From: Acinetobacter seifertii
GTDB taxonomy: Bacteria > Pseudomonadota > Gammaproteobacteria > Pseudomonadales > Moraxellaceae
Direction of reading: 5' to 3'
Length of the DNA: 64,000 nucleotides
NCBI RefSeq assembly: GCF_000368065.1
Contig: NZ_KB851200.1
Coordinates: 1,481,204 to 1,545,203 of the forward strand
Both the position numbers and the translations under genes were made by a program. The notes beneath the pieces were generated by a model. It did not search any database, was not told where the DNA came from, and worked only from the letters and a program-made list of their open reading frames with translations. The number at the start of each line of letters is the position of its first letter. Within the stretch, counting starts at the first letter, position 1. Of the stretch, positions 35,561 to 48,952 are shown piece by piece.

Positions 35561-36046
35561 TTAGCCTGCTAATGCTTTTTCAATATCAGCTTCTAAAGCT
35601 TCAGGTTTAGTCGTAGGTGCATAACGATTCAAAACTGAACCATCTTTACCGACCAGAAACTTGGTAAAGTTCCATTTAATCGTACTACTGCCTAAAATCC
35701 CTTTAGCTTCACGTGTTAAATATCTAAAAATTACATGCGCTTCAGGCCCTTTTACATCGACTTTCGCAAACATAGGGAACTTAACCCCATAGTTTCGCTG
35801 GCAGAAAGCCCCAATCTCTTTATTATTACCTGGATCTTGCCCACCAAACTGGTTGCAGGGAAAACCTAAAACTTCTAAACCTTGATCTTTATATTTTTCA
35901 TAAAGTTTTTCGAGGCCAGCAAACTGTGGAGTAAAACCACATTTACTGGCGGTATTTACAATTAATAAAACTTTACCTTTGTAATCAGCAAATTGCTTAA
36001 TATCACCTTCTAACAATTCAGCTTCAAACTGATAAATGTTACTCAT
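35561..36046 (-). CDS. Glutathione peroxidase family protein
   Basis: 161 residues. The active-site block [12 protein letters not shown] holds the peroxidatic Cys at about residue 36, and the conserved Gln ([10 protein letters not shown]) and Trp (KWNFTKFLV) of the catalytic tetrad are present. The Cys in the second block (FPCNQFGGQ) is typical of thioredoxin-dependent members such as BtuE. It reduces hydrogen peroxide or lipid hydroperoxides. The start overlaps the end of msrB by 4 bp, so the two form a small oxidative-damage operon. Confidence 0.92.
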   Translation of the reverse strand: MSNIYQFEAELLEGDIKQFADYKGKVLLIVNTASKCGFTPQFAGLEKLYEKYKDQGLEVLGFPCNQFGGQDPGNNKEIGAFCQRNYGVKFPMFAKVDVKGPEAHVIFRYLTREAKGILGSSTIKWNFTKFLVGKDGSVLNRYAPTTKPEALEADIEKALAG

Positions 36047-36462
36047 GGATAAGTTTCCTCGTCATTTTTTTCTTGTGTTTTAAGTTGTAATGATGCCGAG
36101 TTCACACAATAGCGCAAACCTGTCGGCTGTGGTCCATCTTCAAAAACATGCCCAAGATGAGCTTCGCAATCATGACAAACAATTTCTGTTCTGACCATAC
36201 CATGCGTTAAATCTTCATGTTCTTCAATTACTGTTCCATTCACTGGACGAAAGAAACTTGGCCAACCGCAACCACTATCATATTTTGCATCTGACGAGAA
36301 CAATTCAGCGCCACAGCAACGACAAACATAGGTACCATGTTGCTTAGTGTTCCAGTATTGCCCCGTAAAAGCTGGTTCAGTGCCCTTTTGTCGTGTTATC
36401 CGATATTCTTCTGGTGATAACTCTCTTTGCCATTCCCGGTCTGTTTTATTAACTTTTCCCAT
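36043..36462 (-). CDS. msrB: Peptide methionine-R-sulfoxide reductase
   Basis: 139 residues from the ATG at 36462, with AAAGG upstream; a GTG three codons earlier is possible. The zinc-binding CRCCGAELF and [12 protein letters not shown] pairs (two CxxC) and the catalytic-Cys region [11 protein letters not shown] are all present. It reduces the R-epimer of methionine sulfoxide in proteins using thioredoxin. It is co-transcribed with the downstream peroxidase gene, an association that makes sense in oxidative stress. Confidence 0.95.
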   Translation of the reverse strand: MGKVNKTDREWQRELSPEEYRITRQKGTEPAFTGQYWNTKQHGTYVCRCCGAELFSSDAKYDSGCGWPSFFRPVNGTVIEEHEDLTHGMVRTEIVCHDCEAHLGHVFEDGPQPTGLRYCVNSASLQLKTQEKNDEETYP

Positions 36463-36702
36463 GACATGCACCTTTTATTCTGATGTAAACATAAATTGAT
36501 AATCGTGTTTTATATTTACGCCATTCGTCAAAAAAACACTAGTCTCTGAACGTAAAATTTGTTGGAATTTAATCATCTAAGTAACAGTAAGCAAAAAGCA
36601 AGCAAATAACAAAAACAAAAGTAAGCAAAATTATGTTTTATTTCCTTTCAAGGAAGCAAAGATGGTGCTATTCTTGTTTGGCACGGTTGTATAGGACAAA
36701 AC

Positions 36703-38133
36703 ATGTCTCAGAAAAAAAGTGTGCTTTTCCAGCAACTATTACCAGTTATCAAACAGTATCAGCAATCGGGTTTTACCCACGAAAGAATTGTTGAATTACT
36801 AAAAGATCAACATGATCTAAATTTGGTAACAGTTAAAACATTTAAAAGTTATTTATACCGATATGCAAAAGTGAATCCAGCTATGTCTAAAAATACTGCT
36901 ACTCTCCAATCCATGCCAACTTCTCGGGAAATTAAGAAATCATCGAAGCTTGAGCATGTTTGCTATGACATTCGCGGGCCTGTATTACGAGCCGCCAATG
37001 AAATGGAAGAGCAAGGACATAAAATCATTAAGCTAAATATCGGCAACCCTGCTCCATTTGGTTTTGAAGCACCACAAGAAATTATTAATGACGTTGCTTT
37101 AAACCTACCAAATGCAATTGGCTATGTTGATTCGAAAGGTATCTTTCCAGCACGTAAAGCGATCTGTCAGTACTACCAACAAAAAGGTATCCTAAATATG
37201 CACGTAAATGACGTGTATATTGGTAACGGCGTATCTGAACTGATTGTCATGGCGATGCAAGGCTTACTTGATGATGGCGATGAAATGCTAATTCCAATGC
37301 CAGATTATCCGCTTTGGACAGCAGCCGTTAATCTTTCGGGTGGTACTGCCATTCACTATAAATGTGATGAAGAAAATAGCTGGTATCCAGATATTGCTGA
37401 CATTGAAAGTAAAATTACTTCAAATACACGTGGTATTGTGATTATTAACCCAAATAATCCAACTGGTTCAGTATATCCACGTCACGTGCTTGAACAAATT
37501 GTGGCTCTTGCCAAGAAATACGATTTGATTTTATTTGCTGACGAAATTTACGACAAAATTGTTTATGACGGAATTGAGCACGTTTCAGTTGCCTCTTTAG
37601 CTGGCGATCAGCTATGTATTTCATTCAATGGTTTATCAAAAGCTTATCGTATTGCGGGTTTCCGTTCAGGATGGATGGCAATTACAGGTGATAAAAGCCG
37701 TGCAGCAGATTATATTGAAGGCTTAGATATGTTGGCGTCTATGCGTCTATGCGCAAACGTACAAGCTCAATATGCAATCCAAACTGCGCTTGGTGGTTAT
37801 CAGTCTATTAATGACTTAATCCGCCCGGGTGGCCGCCTCTATGAACAGCGCAATATCGCTTGGGAAATGTTAAATGAAATCCCAGGTGTAAGCTGTGTTA
37901 AACCAGAAGGTGCAATGTATTGCTTCCCACGACTTGATCCTAATATTTACCCAATCGAAGACGATGAAAAGTTAATGTTAGATTTACTTCGTGCCGAAAA
38001 AGTACTTTTAGTGCAAGGAACAGGCTTTAACTGGCCAACTCCAGACCATTTCCGTGTTGTTTTCTTACCAGCAGAAAATGAATTACGTGAAGCAATTGGT
38101 CGTTTAGGTCGTTTCTTAGCCAATCGCCGTTAA
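36703..38133 (+). CDS. alaA: AlaA-like aminotransferase with an N-terminal extension
   Basis: 476 residues. The C-terminal 400 residues form a class I PLP aminotransferase close to AlaA (INPNNPTGSVY, ADEIYDKIVYD, SFNGLSKAYRIAGFRSGW with the PLP Lys), which makes alanine from pyruvate and glutamate. The first 70 residues are not part of that fold: a helical segment (LLPVIKQYQQSGFTHERIVELLKD...LVTVKTFKSYLYRYAK) resembles short DNA-binding modules on plasmid proteins. The ATG at 36703 is the best start seen; an internal ATG at about residue 61 or 69 would give the usual AlaA length. The joining looks real, but the extension's function is open. Confidence 0.85.
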   Translation: MSQKKSVLFQQLLPVIKQYQQSGFTHERIVELLKDQHDLNLVTVKTFKSYLYRYAKVNPAMSKNTATLQSMPTSREIKKSSKLEHVCYDIRGPVLRAANEMEEQGHKIIKLNIGNPAPFGFEAPQEIINDVALNLPNAIGYVDSKGIFPARKAICQYYQQKGILNMHVNDVYIGNGVSELIVMAMQGLLDDGDEMLIPMPDYPLWTAAVNLSGGTAIHYKCDEENSWYPDIADIESKITSNTRGIVIINPNNPTGSVYPRHVLEQIVALAKKYDLILFADEIYDKIVYDGIEHVSVASLAGDQLCISFNGLSKAYRIAGFRSGWMAITGDKSRAADYIEGLDMLASMRLCANVQAQYAIQTALGGYQSINDLIRPGGRLYEQRNIAWEMLNEIPGVSCVKPEGAMYCFPRLDPNIYPIEDDEKLMLDLLRAEKVLLVQGTGFNWPTPDHFRVVFLPAENELREAIGRLGRFLANRR

Positions 38134-38599
38134 AAAAATGCATAATCAAAAAGGCATCTTAAATTAGATGCCTTTTTCATTTTTATATAATCCATGCATA
38201 TATTTAAAAATACATAAGACCCAATTTAAATATTATTAAAAACTGACACAATATTTTGATTTTCATTAATTTTTAATAAATTTAATTTATATTAGTTCCC
38301 AATTAAAAATAAACTCATATTTTTTACCATTCGATTAAATTATTATAATTTTCCTCATTTTCCATTTTAGCTATTATGCAAAAAATGCATGAGTTGATAT
38401 TTTTTTGCATTTCACACTACTTCAAAATAGAGCAACAATCCCTTTCCATAACAACATCATCATATTCGATTCGGTTAACACTGATGCAGATTTAGGAAGA
38501 TGAAATCAGTTAAAGGATCGAACTGAACTTACAAGGAAAGCTTTTCAATCATCTCTAGCCCATCTAAAAGATGATTGAACCCAAAGGATAGAGGTTCAT
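38134..38599. other. Intergenic region upstream of the symporter gene
   Basis: A terminator at about 38148-38178 follows alaA. The remaining 420 bp are very AT-rich with no coding frame. I saw no clear sigma-54 or other promoter match, though AAGGA ahead of the ATG at 38600 is present. Confidence 0.5.
38148..38178 (+). terminator. Terminator of the alaA-like gene
   Basis: AAAAAGGCATCT and AGATGCCTTTTT form a good stem around TAAATT, followed by T residues. Confidence 0.9.
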
Positions 38600-39907
38600 A
38601 TGAAGCAAAAGAAATTGCTCAAGTATATTGTGGTTGCCATTTTATTCGGAGTATTGACGGGTTGGATCTGTCACCACTTCTTTAATGAAGGTGATCAACT
38701 GAAGCAAATCGCTTCTTATTTTAATATCATCACAGATATATTTTTACGTCTTATCAAAATGATTATTGCTCCATTGGTATTTGCCACAATTGTTTCTGGC
38801 ATTGTTTCAATGGGTAAATCGACTTCAATTGGTAGCATTACACTCAAGTCAATGACTTGGTTCATTACTGCTTCCTTTGTCTCACTAGCCATCGGTATGG
38901 GCTTAGCCAATTTTTTCCAACCTGGCGCAGCTCTAAATTTAGTATTACCGACAGCTCAAGAACTCAGTAGCGCTTCTCTCCCAGCGACTACTGGCTTTAC
39001 ACTGCAGTCATTTATAAGCCACGTATTCCCGCGCAGTATTGCTGAGGCGATGGCTAATAATGACATTTTACAAGTCCTAGTTTTTGCAATTTTCTTTGGC
39101 TCAGCTTTAGCTTTTGTTAATCAAGGCAAAGAACAAGACTCGGTTATTATTCGCTTGACCGAAGAACTTAGCAAAATCATGTTCCGTATCACTGATTACG
39201 TCATGAAATTTGCACCTGTCGCAGTTTTTGCAGCAATTGCATCTGCAATTACTGTACAAGGCTTAGGCTTAATTGTTGACTACGGTATTTTAATTGCAGA
39301 GTTCTACTTCGGCCTTTTATTACTGTGGGTTATTTTATTCTCGGTAGGTGCGATCGTACTCAAAAAGGATATCTTCCGCTTAGGCAAATTAATTCGTGAA
39401 CCTGTAACCCTTGCTTTTGCTACAGCTTCGAGCGAATCAGCTTATCCAAAAGTTATGGATGCCCTAAATAAATTTGGTGTACCAAAGAAAGTCACAAGCT
39501 TCGTTTTACCTTTGGGTTATTCATTTAACCTAGATGGTTCAATGATGTACACCACCTTTGCAGTACTCTTTATTGCACAGGCCTACCATATTGACCTTAG
39601 CTTTACTCAACAAATCTTGATTTTGTTAACTCTTATGGTGACAAGTAAAGGTATTGCTGGTGTTTCAAGAGCTTCTATTGTCGTAATTTCTGCAACACTA
39701 ACCATGTTCCATTTACCTGAAGCCGGCATTTTATTACTGCTCGGAATTGACCAATTCCTTGATATGGGCCGTACTGCAACAAATGTAGTCGGTAATAGTA
39801 TTGCAACAGCTGTAGTGGCTAAACTTGAAGGTGAAAAAGTAGCTGATACTGAAGAATTACCAGAGACAGTATTAATTAAATCAACTCAAGAACAAACGAC
39901 TGCTTAA
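38600..39907 (+). CDS. Dicarboxylate/amino acid:cation symporter (DAACS family)
   Basis: 435 residues with about eight membrane helices and two re-entrant hairpins. The family motifs are TASSESAYPKVMDALNKFGVPKK (serine-rich hairpin), LGYSFNLDGSMMYTTFAVLFIAQ (the NMDGT-type motif as NLDGS) and LLGIDQFLDMGRTATNVVGNSIAT. Members such as GltP and DctA take up glutamate, aspartate or C4-dicarboxylates with H+ or Na+. Next to the asparaginase gene, uptake of aspartate or glutamate made in the periplasm would fit. Specificity is not certain. Confidence 0.9.
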   Translation: MKQKKLLKYIVVAILFGVLTGWICHHFFNEGDQLKQIASYFNIITDIFLRLIKMIIAPLVFATIVSGIVSMGKSTSIGSITLKSMTWFITASFVSLAIGMGLANFFQPGAALNLVLPTAQELSSASLPATTGFTLQSFISHVFPRSIAEAMANNDILQVLVFAIFFGSALAFVNQGKEQDSVIIRLTEELSKIMFRITDYVMKFAPVAVFAAIASAITVQGLGLIVDYGILIAEFYFGLLLLWVILFSVGAIVLKKDIFRLGKLIREPVTLAFATASSESAYPKVMDALNKFGVPKKVTSFVLPLGYSFNLDGSMMYTTFAVLFIAQAYHIDLSFTQQILILLTLMVTSKGIAGVSRASIVVISATLTMFHLPEAGILLLLGIDQFLDMGRTATNVVGNSIATAVVAKLEGEKVADTEELPETVLIKSTQEQTTA

Positions 39908-42452
<2,545 letters not shown>

Positions 42453-42462
42453 TAAGTTTTTC

Positions 42463-42496
42463 AACCAGTCCAAATCAGTTTGGGCTGGTTCTTTTC
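42463..42496 (+). terminator. Terminator of the asparaginase gene
   Basis: AACCAGTCC and GGGCTGGTT form a stem with one bulge, followed by T residues, just after the asparaginase stop. Confidence 0.8.
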
Positions 42497-42668
42497 TTAT
42501 CTTGTATTTTCACTCGATAAAATAACTAAAATCTTTGATCAATCTTTCATTTTAATATTCTAAACATTTGCTTAAATACTAAAATCCTAAACAGTTTGCC
42601 AAAATATTAAGCATTTCCTTTGAACTTTGCATGCTAAACTATGCTGCGGTCGTATTAAGGATTGGTTT

Positions 42669-45600
42669 ATGCAGTTTGTTCATCTCGGTATTTATACAGA
42701 ATTTTCGATTACAGAGTCGATTGTTCGCATACCCGACTTGGTCAAGGCTGCTGTAAAGGATGAAATGCCTGCACTGGCTCTTACAGACTTATCTAACCTT
42801 CACGCTGCCGTAAAGTTTTATAACTCTTGCCTTAAAAAAGGTATTAAACCTATTTTAGGTAGTACCATACGTCTTAATGATGCTCAGCATCGTGTAACTT
42901 TACTTGCAATGAGTAATGTTGGCTGGAAAAGCCTGACCGAAATCGTTTCACGCGGTTTTATTGAAGGTCAACAACTCAGTATCCCTTGTGTACAAAAAGA
43001 ATGGGTACTTGAACAGCATCAAGATATTATTGTTCTGTTAGGTCAACACAGTGATGTTGGTCAAATGCTTTGCTCATCTAACCCACAAAAAGCTGAACCT
43101 TTACTTGAAGAGTGGATTGAAAAGTTTGGTAATCGTGTTTATCTTGCTTTAACACGTACGGATCGTCCTGGTGAAGAAGACTTTATTCAAGAAGCAGCAA
43201 AACTTGCTGCCAAATATAATGTTGGTGTAGTGGCACATAATGATGTGCACTTTGTAGAAAAAGAAGATTTTGAGGCACATGAAGCACGTGTTTGTATTGC
43301 TGATGGTTATGTATTAGCAGATGATCGTCGTCCACGCTTATATAGTCCTGAACAGCATTTTAAAACTTCCGATGAAATGATCGAATTGTTTTCTGATATC
43401 CCAAGTGCTATCGAAAACACCTACAATATTGCAAAACGCTGTAATGTTAGCCTACAACTTGGTACCTACTTTTTACCTGATTACCCAATTCCAGATGGAT
43501 TTACCATCGACACTTACTTTGAGCATTTGTCAAAAGTAGGTTTAGAAGAACGCTTAGATTATCTGTATCCTGTTGAAAAACGTGGTGAAGACTGGCCAGA
43601 AATTCGTAAACCTTATGATGAACGAATTGATTATGAAGTTGGAATTATCCTTAAGATGGGATTCCCTGGTTACTTCTTGATCGTAATGGACTTCATTCAG
43701 TGGGCTAAAAATAATGGCGTTCCTGTTGGGCCTGGCCGTGGTTCAGGTGCAGGTTCATTAGTAGCCTATAGCTTAAAAATTACTGACCTAGACCCACTTC
43801 GTTATGACTTGCTCTTCGAACGTTTCTTAAACCCAGAACGTGTATCGATGCCCGACTTTGACGTCGATTTCTGTATTGCTGGTCGTGACCGTGTTATCGA
43901 TTATGTATCACGTACCTATGGTCGTGAAGCAGTTTCGCAAATTGCAACTTTCGGTACAATGGCTGCAAAAGGTGCGATTCGTGACGTTGCACGTGTTTTA
44001 GGTAAATCTTACGGTTTAGCTGATCGTATTTCAAAAATGGTGCCGACTAAGCCACTTGGTGTAGATTTGGCAACTGCTATTGAGATGGAACCTCAGCTTA
44101 AAGATATTGTCACTAACCCATCTAACCCAGATAATGATGATGCCAGTGAAATCTGGGAAATGGCATTAAAATTAGAAGGTATCACTCGAAATACCGGTAA
44201 ACATGCCGGTGGTGTTGTTATTGCACCCGGTAAGATTACCGATTTCTCTGCTGTACTATGTGATGAAGATGGAACCAGCCGTGTCGCACAATACGATAAA
44301 GACGATGTAGAAGCTGCTGGTCTGGTAAAATTTGACTTCTTGGGTTTACGTAACTTAACCGTTATTGAAGATGCTATTCAAAATATTAATAAAAATCGCG
44401 ATAGCAATGACCCTCTAAATATATCTCACGTCCCACTCGACGACGCTAAAGCATATTCTGTGTTTGCTGATGCAAATACAACAGCGGTATTCCAGTTTGA
44501 ATCCGTCGGCATGAAACGGATGCTTAAAGAGGCACGTCCAAGCAAATTCGAAGAAATTATTGCGTTCGTATCTTTGTATCGTCCGGGCCCAATGGATCTG
44601 ATTCCTGACTTTATTCACCGTATGCATGGTGGAGATTTTGAATATCTTCATCCTTTGCTTGAAGGTGTACTAGAGCCAACCTACGGGATTATGGTTTATC
44701 AGGAACAGGTAATGCAAACTGCACAGATTTGTGCGGGTTATACGCTCGGTGGCGCTGACTTACTTCGCCGTGCAATGGGTAAAAAGAAACCTGAAGAAAT
44801 GGTAAAACAACGCCAAATCTTCCTTGAAGGTGCTGGACAAAAAGGTATTGATGAAAGCACCGCCAACCATATCTTTGACTATATGGAAAAGTTCGCGGGC
44901 TATGGTTTCAACAAATCACATGCGGCTGCTTATGCTCTTGTTGCATACCATACAGCATGGTTAAAAGCTCATTACCCTGCCGAATTTATGGCAGCGGTAA
45001 TGTCATCGGAAATGCAGAACACTGACAGCGTCGTATTTTTGATTGATGACTGTCGAAATAATGGACTCGAAGTTCTACCTCCGTCAGTTAACATGTCGAC
45101 TTATCATTTCCATGCCAGTGATGATAAAACCATCGTTTATGGTTTAGGTGCAATTAAAGGTGTTGGTGAACAGGCAATGCAGTCTGTTATTGACTCACGC
45201 CGTCAACAAGGGCCGTATACAGACCTATTCGACTTCTGCCACCGTATTGATTTGAAAAAAATCAATAAACGAACCTTAGAAGCGCTTATCCGTGCTGGTG
45301 CACTAGATTGTTTAGGTATTGAACGTTCTAGTTTAATGGCTCAACTGCCAGAAGCAGTACAAGCAGCCGAACAAGCACGTAGTAACCGTGAAAGCGGCAT
45401 TATGGACTTATTTGGTGAAGTTGAAGAAGTTCAGCGTAAACCCGCTAAGCCAGTTAAACCATGGAGTGATGAAGTTCGTCTTAAAGGCGAAAAAGATACG
45501 CTTGGTTTGTATTTAACAGGTCACCCTATTGATGTTTACCGTCAAGAACTCAAAGCGTTTATTCCAGCAAAACTTAATGAAATTACTGCGACTCGTCGTG

Positions 45601-46232
45601 GTGTAACAACTGTTTATGCGGGTCTGGTTCTGGATGTAGCCAACTTCCCAAATCGCGTGGTTATTGTGCTCGACGATGGTACAGCACGTATTGAAGTCAG
45701 TTGTAATCATGAACGCTTCCAACGCTTTAAAGATATCATACAAGTTGAACATGTAGTTGTCTTTGAAGGCGAGATTTATGAGCGTGAAGGCTTTGATCGT
45801 CCAATGGGCCGTTTAAATAAAGCCTTTAACTTAAATGAAATTAGACAAAAACGTGCCAATAGCATTCAAATTAAGTTAACCAATGATTTAATGCAACCAA
45901 GTTTGGCAAAAGATCTACAAAATATCTTATTGCCTTATTGCAATGTTGATATGCATCAGCATATTGCACTAAATTTACACCTTGACCAACCATATGCTCA
46001 GGCTGAGCTTCAACTTGGCCCACAATGGAAAGTCGCTCCTTTAGATGAACTTCTAGCCAAGCTAAGAGATTACTTTGGTAAAGATAATATTCATGTTGAA
46101 TATCAGGTAAAATCTAAGGCAGCTAAAGCAGCAGACCCTGTTCGTCCGCAACCTGTTGCCTCACCTCCTGTGGACATGACTATTGATGATGCATTGGATT
46201 CATACCAAAGCGAAGTTTCTCAATATTCGTAA
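42669..46232 (+). CDS. dnaE: DNA polymerase III subunit alpha
   Basis: 1187 residues from the ATG at 42669, preceded by AAGGA; the frame extends upstream but MQFVHLGIYTEFSI is the conserved start. The PHP domain begins at residue 1, and the palm carries PDFDVDF (about 395-401, two catalytic Asp) and VKFDFLGLRNLT (about 552, the third). The glycine-rich GPGRGSGAGS, the fingers and an OB-fold (about 990-1070) follow. It is the replicative polymerase of the chromosome. trmJ starts 14 bp later. Confidence 0.97.
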   Translation: MQFVHLGIYTEFSITESIVRIPDLVKAAVKDEMPALALTDLSNLHAAVKFYNSCLKKGIKPILGSTIRLNDAQHRVTLLAMSNVGWKSLTEIVSRGFIEGQQLSIPCVQKEWVLEQHQDIIVLLGQHSDVGQMLCSSNPQKAEPLLEEWIEKFGNRVYLALTRTDRPGEEDFIQEAAKLAAKYNVGVVAHNDVHFVEKEDFEAHEARVCIADGYVLADDRRPRLYSPEQHFKTSDEMIELFSDIPSAIENTYNIAKRCNVSLQLGTYFLPDYPIPDGFTIDTYFEHLSKVGLEERLDYLYPVEKRGEDWPEIRKPYDERIDYEVGIILKMGFPGYFLIVMDFIQWAKNNGVPVGPGRGSGAGSLVAYSLKITDLDPLRYDLLFERFLNPERVSMPDFDVDFCIAGRDRVIDYVSRTYGREAVSQIATFGTMAAKGAIRDVARVLGKSYGLADRISKMVPTKPLGVDLATAIEMEPQLKDIVTNPSNPDNDDASEIWEMALKLEGITRNTGKHAGGVVIAPGKITDFSAVLCDEDGTSRVAQYDKDDVEAAGLVKFDFLGLRNLTVIEDAIQNINKNRDSNDPLNISHVPLDDAKAYSVFADANTTAVFQFESVGMKRMLKEARPSKFEEIIAFVSLYRPGPMDLIPDFIHRMHGGDFEYLHPLLEGVLEPTYGIMVYQEQVMQTAQICAGYTLGGADLLRRAMGKKKPEEMVKQRQIFLEGAGQKGIDESTANHIFDYMEKFAGYGFNKSHAAAYALVAYHTAWLKAHYPAEFMAAVMSSEMQNTDSVVFLIDDCRNNGLEVLPPSVNMSTYHFHASDDKTIVYGLGAIKGVGEQAMQSVIDSRRQQGPYTDLFDFCHRIDLKKINKRTLEALIRAGALDCLGIERSSLMAQLPEAVQAAEQARSNRESGIMDLFGEVEEVQRKPAKPVKPWSDEVRLKGEKDTLGLYLTGHPIDVYRQELKAFIPAKLNEITATRRGVTTVYAGLVLDVANFPNRVVIVLDDGTARIEVSCNHERFQRFKDIIQVEHVVVFEGEIYEREGFDRPMGRLNKAFNLNEIRQKRANSIQIKLTNDLMQPSLAKDLQNILLPYCNVDMHQHIALNLHLDQPYAQAELQLGPQWKVAPLDELLAKLRDYFGKDNIHVEYQVKSKAAKAADPVRPQPVASPPVDMTIDDALDSYQSEVSQYS

Positions 46233-46246
46233 TTTCTGGAAATCTT

Positions 46247-47086
46247 ATGAGTTTGTTTGACGACACCGCTGTGTCAAAACAATTAGCACAAATGCGTATT
46301 GTGATGGTCAATACCACTTTACCTGCTAATATTGGCAGTGCTTTACGCGCAATGAAAACAATGGGCTTGAGTAAGTTGGTTCTTGTTTCACCAAAGACCT
46401 ATCCACATCCAGATATTCAAGCGCTTGCTGCTGGTGCACAAGATTTATTAGAACAAGTCGAAATTGTTGAAACGCTCGAAGACGCCATTAAAGACTGCCA
46501 TTTAGTTTTTGGAACAAGTGCCCGAAGTCGTACTATTCCATGGCCATTGCTTGATGTACGCCCTGCGTCAAAAGAAGCAATTAAGGCTGCTTCGCAAGGC
46601 CAACAAATTGCAATTGTTTTTGGACGTGAAGACCGCGGCTTAACCAATGAAGAATTAGCTTTGGCAAACTATCACCTTACTATTCCTGTAAATTCGGATT
46701 ATGGTGTACTGAACGTTGCCCAAGCGATTCAAGTTGTATGTTATGAACTTCGCATGTCGGTATTAGAACAAAAAGAACTTGTTTCTGATGACGGACAAAT
46801 GCCACTTGCACAAGGTCAAAGCATGCAGTGGGATGAGCCTTTAGTCACTCAGCAGCAAATGGAAGAGTTTTATCCTCATTTGGAAAAAATGCTGACTGAA
46901 ATTGAATTTTTAGATCCAGAAAATCCACGTTTATTACCTTTACGCTTGCGTCGTTTATTTGGTCGTATACAATTAGATCGTATGGAATATCATTTACTTC
47001 GCGGTATTTTTAGTCGAGTTCAAGCCCTCACAAGCGGCAAATGGAAAAAAGCATCATCGGACAAGGAGGATCAATCCAATGCTTAA
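46247..47086 (+). CDS. trmJ: tRNA (cytidine/uridine-2'-O-)-methyltransferase
   Basis: 279 residues. A SPOUT-class methyltransferase: the N-terminal part has [23 protein letters not shown], and the knot region has [40 protein letters not shown], which binds S-adenosylmethionine. TrmJ modifies position 32 of the anticodon loop of several tRNAs. The C-terminal extension (about residues 190-265) helps dimerisation. It overlaps cysE by 8 bp and follows dnaE closely, giving a dnaE-trmJ-cysE group. Confidence 0.93.
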   Translation: MSLFDDTAVSKQLAQMRIVMVNTTLPANIGSALRAMKTMGLSKLVLVSPKTYPHPDIQALAAGAQDLLEQVEIVETLEDAIKDCHLVFGTSARSRTIPWPLLDVRPASKEAIKAASQGQQIAIVFGREDRGLTNEELALANYHLTIPVNSDYGVLNVAQAIQVVCYELRMSVLEQKELVSDDGQMPLAQGQSMQWDEPLVTQQQMEEFYPHLEKMLTEIEFLDPENPRLLPLRLRRLFGRIQLDRMEYHLLRGIFSRVQALTSGKWKKASSDKEDQSNA

Positions 47087-47894
47087 ACAGCTTAAAGAAG
47101 ATATACAGGCTGTCTTCGCGCGAGATCCTGCTGCACGAAATACGCTCGAAGTACTTACCAATTATCCCGGTATTCATGCCCTAGTGTTGCATAGACTTGC
47201 ACATGAACTTTGGAAAAAAGATTGCAAAGGGACTGCCCGCTTTGTATCAACATTTAGTCGTTTTGCAACAGGAATTGAGATTCACCCTGGTGCAAAGATC
47301 GGCAAACGTTTTTTTATCGATCATGGTATGGGTGTTGTGATTGGTGAAACTGCCGAAATTGGTGATGACGTTACGCTATATCATGGAGTTACCCTAGGCG
47401 GTACGACATGGAAAAAAGGTAAACGTCACCCAACTCTAGAAGATGGTGTAGTCGTTGGTGCTGGTGCAAAAATTTTAGGACCTTTTACAGTTGGTAAAGG
47501 CGCTAAAGTGGGTTCAAATGCTGTGGTGACAAAAGCTGTTCCAGCTGGTGTAACAGCCGTTGGTAATCCTGCGCGCTATATTTATAAAGATGCCGATAAA
47601 ACCAAAGATCAAGATGAAGCACGCCGCCGTGATTATGCTCAGAGTATTGGTTTTGCCCCGTATGCGACCACTGCTGATCAATCTGATCCGATTTTAGAAG
47701 GGATGCGAGTTTTACTTGATCGTATTCAACACAACGAAACACGTATGAATAATTTGTGTCAACGCTTATCCGAACTTGACCCAACTTTCAAAAAAGAAAG
47801 CCAAGATGAACAACCTTTTAGCGATGAAGAGCTAAAAATTCTTGAAGAAGTTCGTCGTGAATGCGGTGCGCAAAACAAGACATCAAAAACGTAA
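47079..47894 (+). CDS. cysE: Serine O-acetyltransferase
   Basis: 271 residues. It has the N-terminal helical domain (about 1-70) and then the left-handed beta-helix of hexapeptide repeats ([42 protein letters not shown], with the catalytic Asp-His motif DHG). It makes O-acetylserine from serine and acetyl-CoA, the first step of cysteine synthesis. A C-terminal extension of about 90 residues after the beta-helix is longer than in E. coli CysE and is charged and helical. GGAGG lies upstream. It overlaps trmJ, so translation is coupled. Confidence 0.94.
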   Translation: MLKQLKEDIQAVFARDPAARNTLEVLTNYPGIHALVLHRLAHELWKKDCKGTARFVSTFSRFATGIEIHPGAKIGKRFFIDHGMGVVIGETAEIGDDVTLYHGVTLGGTTWKKGKRHPTLEDGVVVGAGAKILGPFTVGKGAKVGSNAVVTKAVPAGVTAVGNPARYIYKDADKTKDQDEARRRDYAQSIGFAPYATTADQSDPILEGMRVLLDRIQHNETRMNNLCQRLSELDPTFKKESQDEQPFSDEELKILEEVRRECGAQNKTSKT

Positions 47895-47999
47895 TATTCT
47901 TGATTCATAATGTAACACGCTTACCCTTGCATGTCGGTTTAGGTTTTCCTAGACTTAGCTGTACCAAATCTGACTTTACTAAAATGAACGGAAGATCCT

Positions 48000-48941
48000 A
48001 TGAATTTAAAGCCATTGGCGTATTTACTCCTTGCAACTTCTAGTTTAACAGCGTGTACAATGGCGCCTGTAAAAGAACAAAAAAATGAACCTTTTGTTTT
48101 CAAGGAACCTGACCTTACTCCTCCATTTTATGCTTTAAACCCATTCAATTATGATGCTCCGCCAGCATTTGAAGTTGCTTTAAAAGATGCTGCTGCTCAG
48201 CCTGTAACGAAAATGGTGGTCACTCGTCAGGATGATCCAACTAAATCGCTTACTTTAGATACAAATAAACTGATTGTACCTACAATTAATAGTTCACAAC
48301 GTTCAGTGAAGTACGCAGTTTTAGCTGGCGATAACGAAATTGATGTGACAGAAATTGACGACTTCTTACAGCTTGTAGAAGGTAAAGCTCGTCATTACCC
48401 GCCTCGCTTTACAGACCGTCAAGAACGTAAAGGTTTTGAAAGCAAACTTAAAGAAGTGACACAGCGCTTAGATACTTTAGCTGCTAATCCAAATGCTTCA
48501 TTTGATATTTTAATTCGAGCATTCAAAGCAAGCGTACTTGCACGTAATTTAGATTTAGGTACTGTCCACACTACTAAATCTTTAGAATATGCTCAAAGAC
48601 TTTTAAAAATTAGCCCAGACGATCCGGAAACGAATTTCTGGTTTGGTTTTGGTTTATCTGAAGGTGGTGGTCAGCGTGAAGCCATTCCATATTTAGACAA
48701 AGCCATTAAAGGCAATGTTCAAGAAGCATATTTAGCCGCTGCAAATAACTATATTGCAATGGAACAAAAGAAAAATGCGATTCAGACTTTAAAAAATTAT
48801 AAGGTTAAATACCCTGATGAAGCTGAAGTAGCTGACCGTTTAATTCAAGAAATTGAAAAACAAGGTCGTTGGAATGTATGGCAAGTTTTAACAAACCCAG
48901 CTATGACACCAGCTACCCCAGCTCAACCTGCAAAAAAATAA
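48000..48941 (+). CDS. TPR-repeat lipoprotein, hypothetical
   Basis: 313 residues. The signal is of lipoprotein type (LKPLAYLLLATSSLTAC, lipobox LTAC, Cys at about 19). The C-terminal half holds tetratricopeptide-like helices (SLEYAQRLLKISPDDPETNFWFGFGLSEGGGQREAIPYLDKAI and NNYIAMEQKKNAIQTLKNYKVKYPDEAEV), and the tail is Pro/Ala-rich. TPR lipoproteins often act in assembly or cell envelope complexes; the partner is unknown. It is downstream of cysE after a 105-bp gap. Confidence 0.82.
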   Translation: MNLKPLAYLLLATSSLTACTMAPVKEQKNEPFVFKEPDLTPPFYALNPFNYDAPPAFEVALKDAAAQPVTKMVVTRQDDPTKSLTLDTNKLIVPTINSSQRSVKYAVLAGDNEIDVTEIDDFLQLVEGKARHYPPRFTDRQERKGFESKLKEVTQRLDTLAANPNASFDILIRAFKASVLARNLDLGTVHTTKSLEYAQRLLKISPDDPETNFWFGFGLSEGGGQREAIPYLDKAIKGNVQEAYLAAANNYIAMEQKKNAIQTLKNYKVKYPDEAEVADRLIQEIEKQGRWNVWQVLTNPAMTPATPAQPAKK

Positions 48942-48952
48942 GTTTAAACTTT

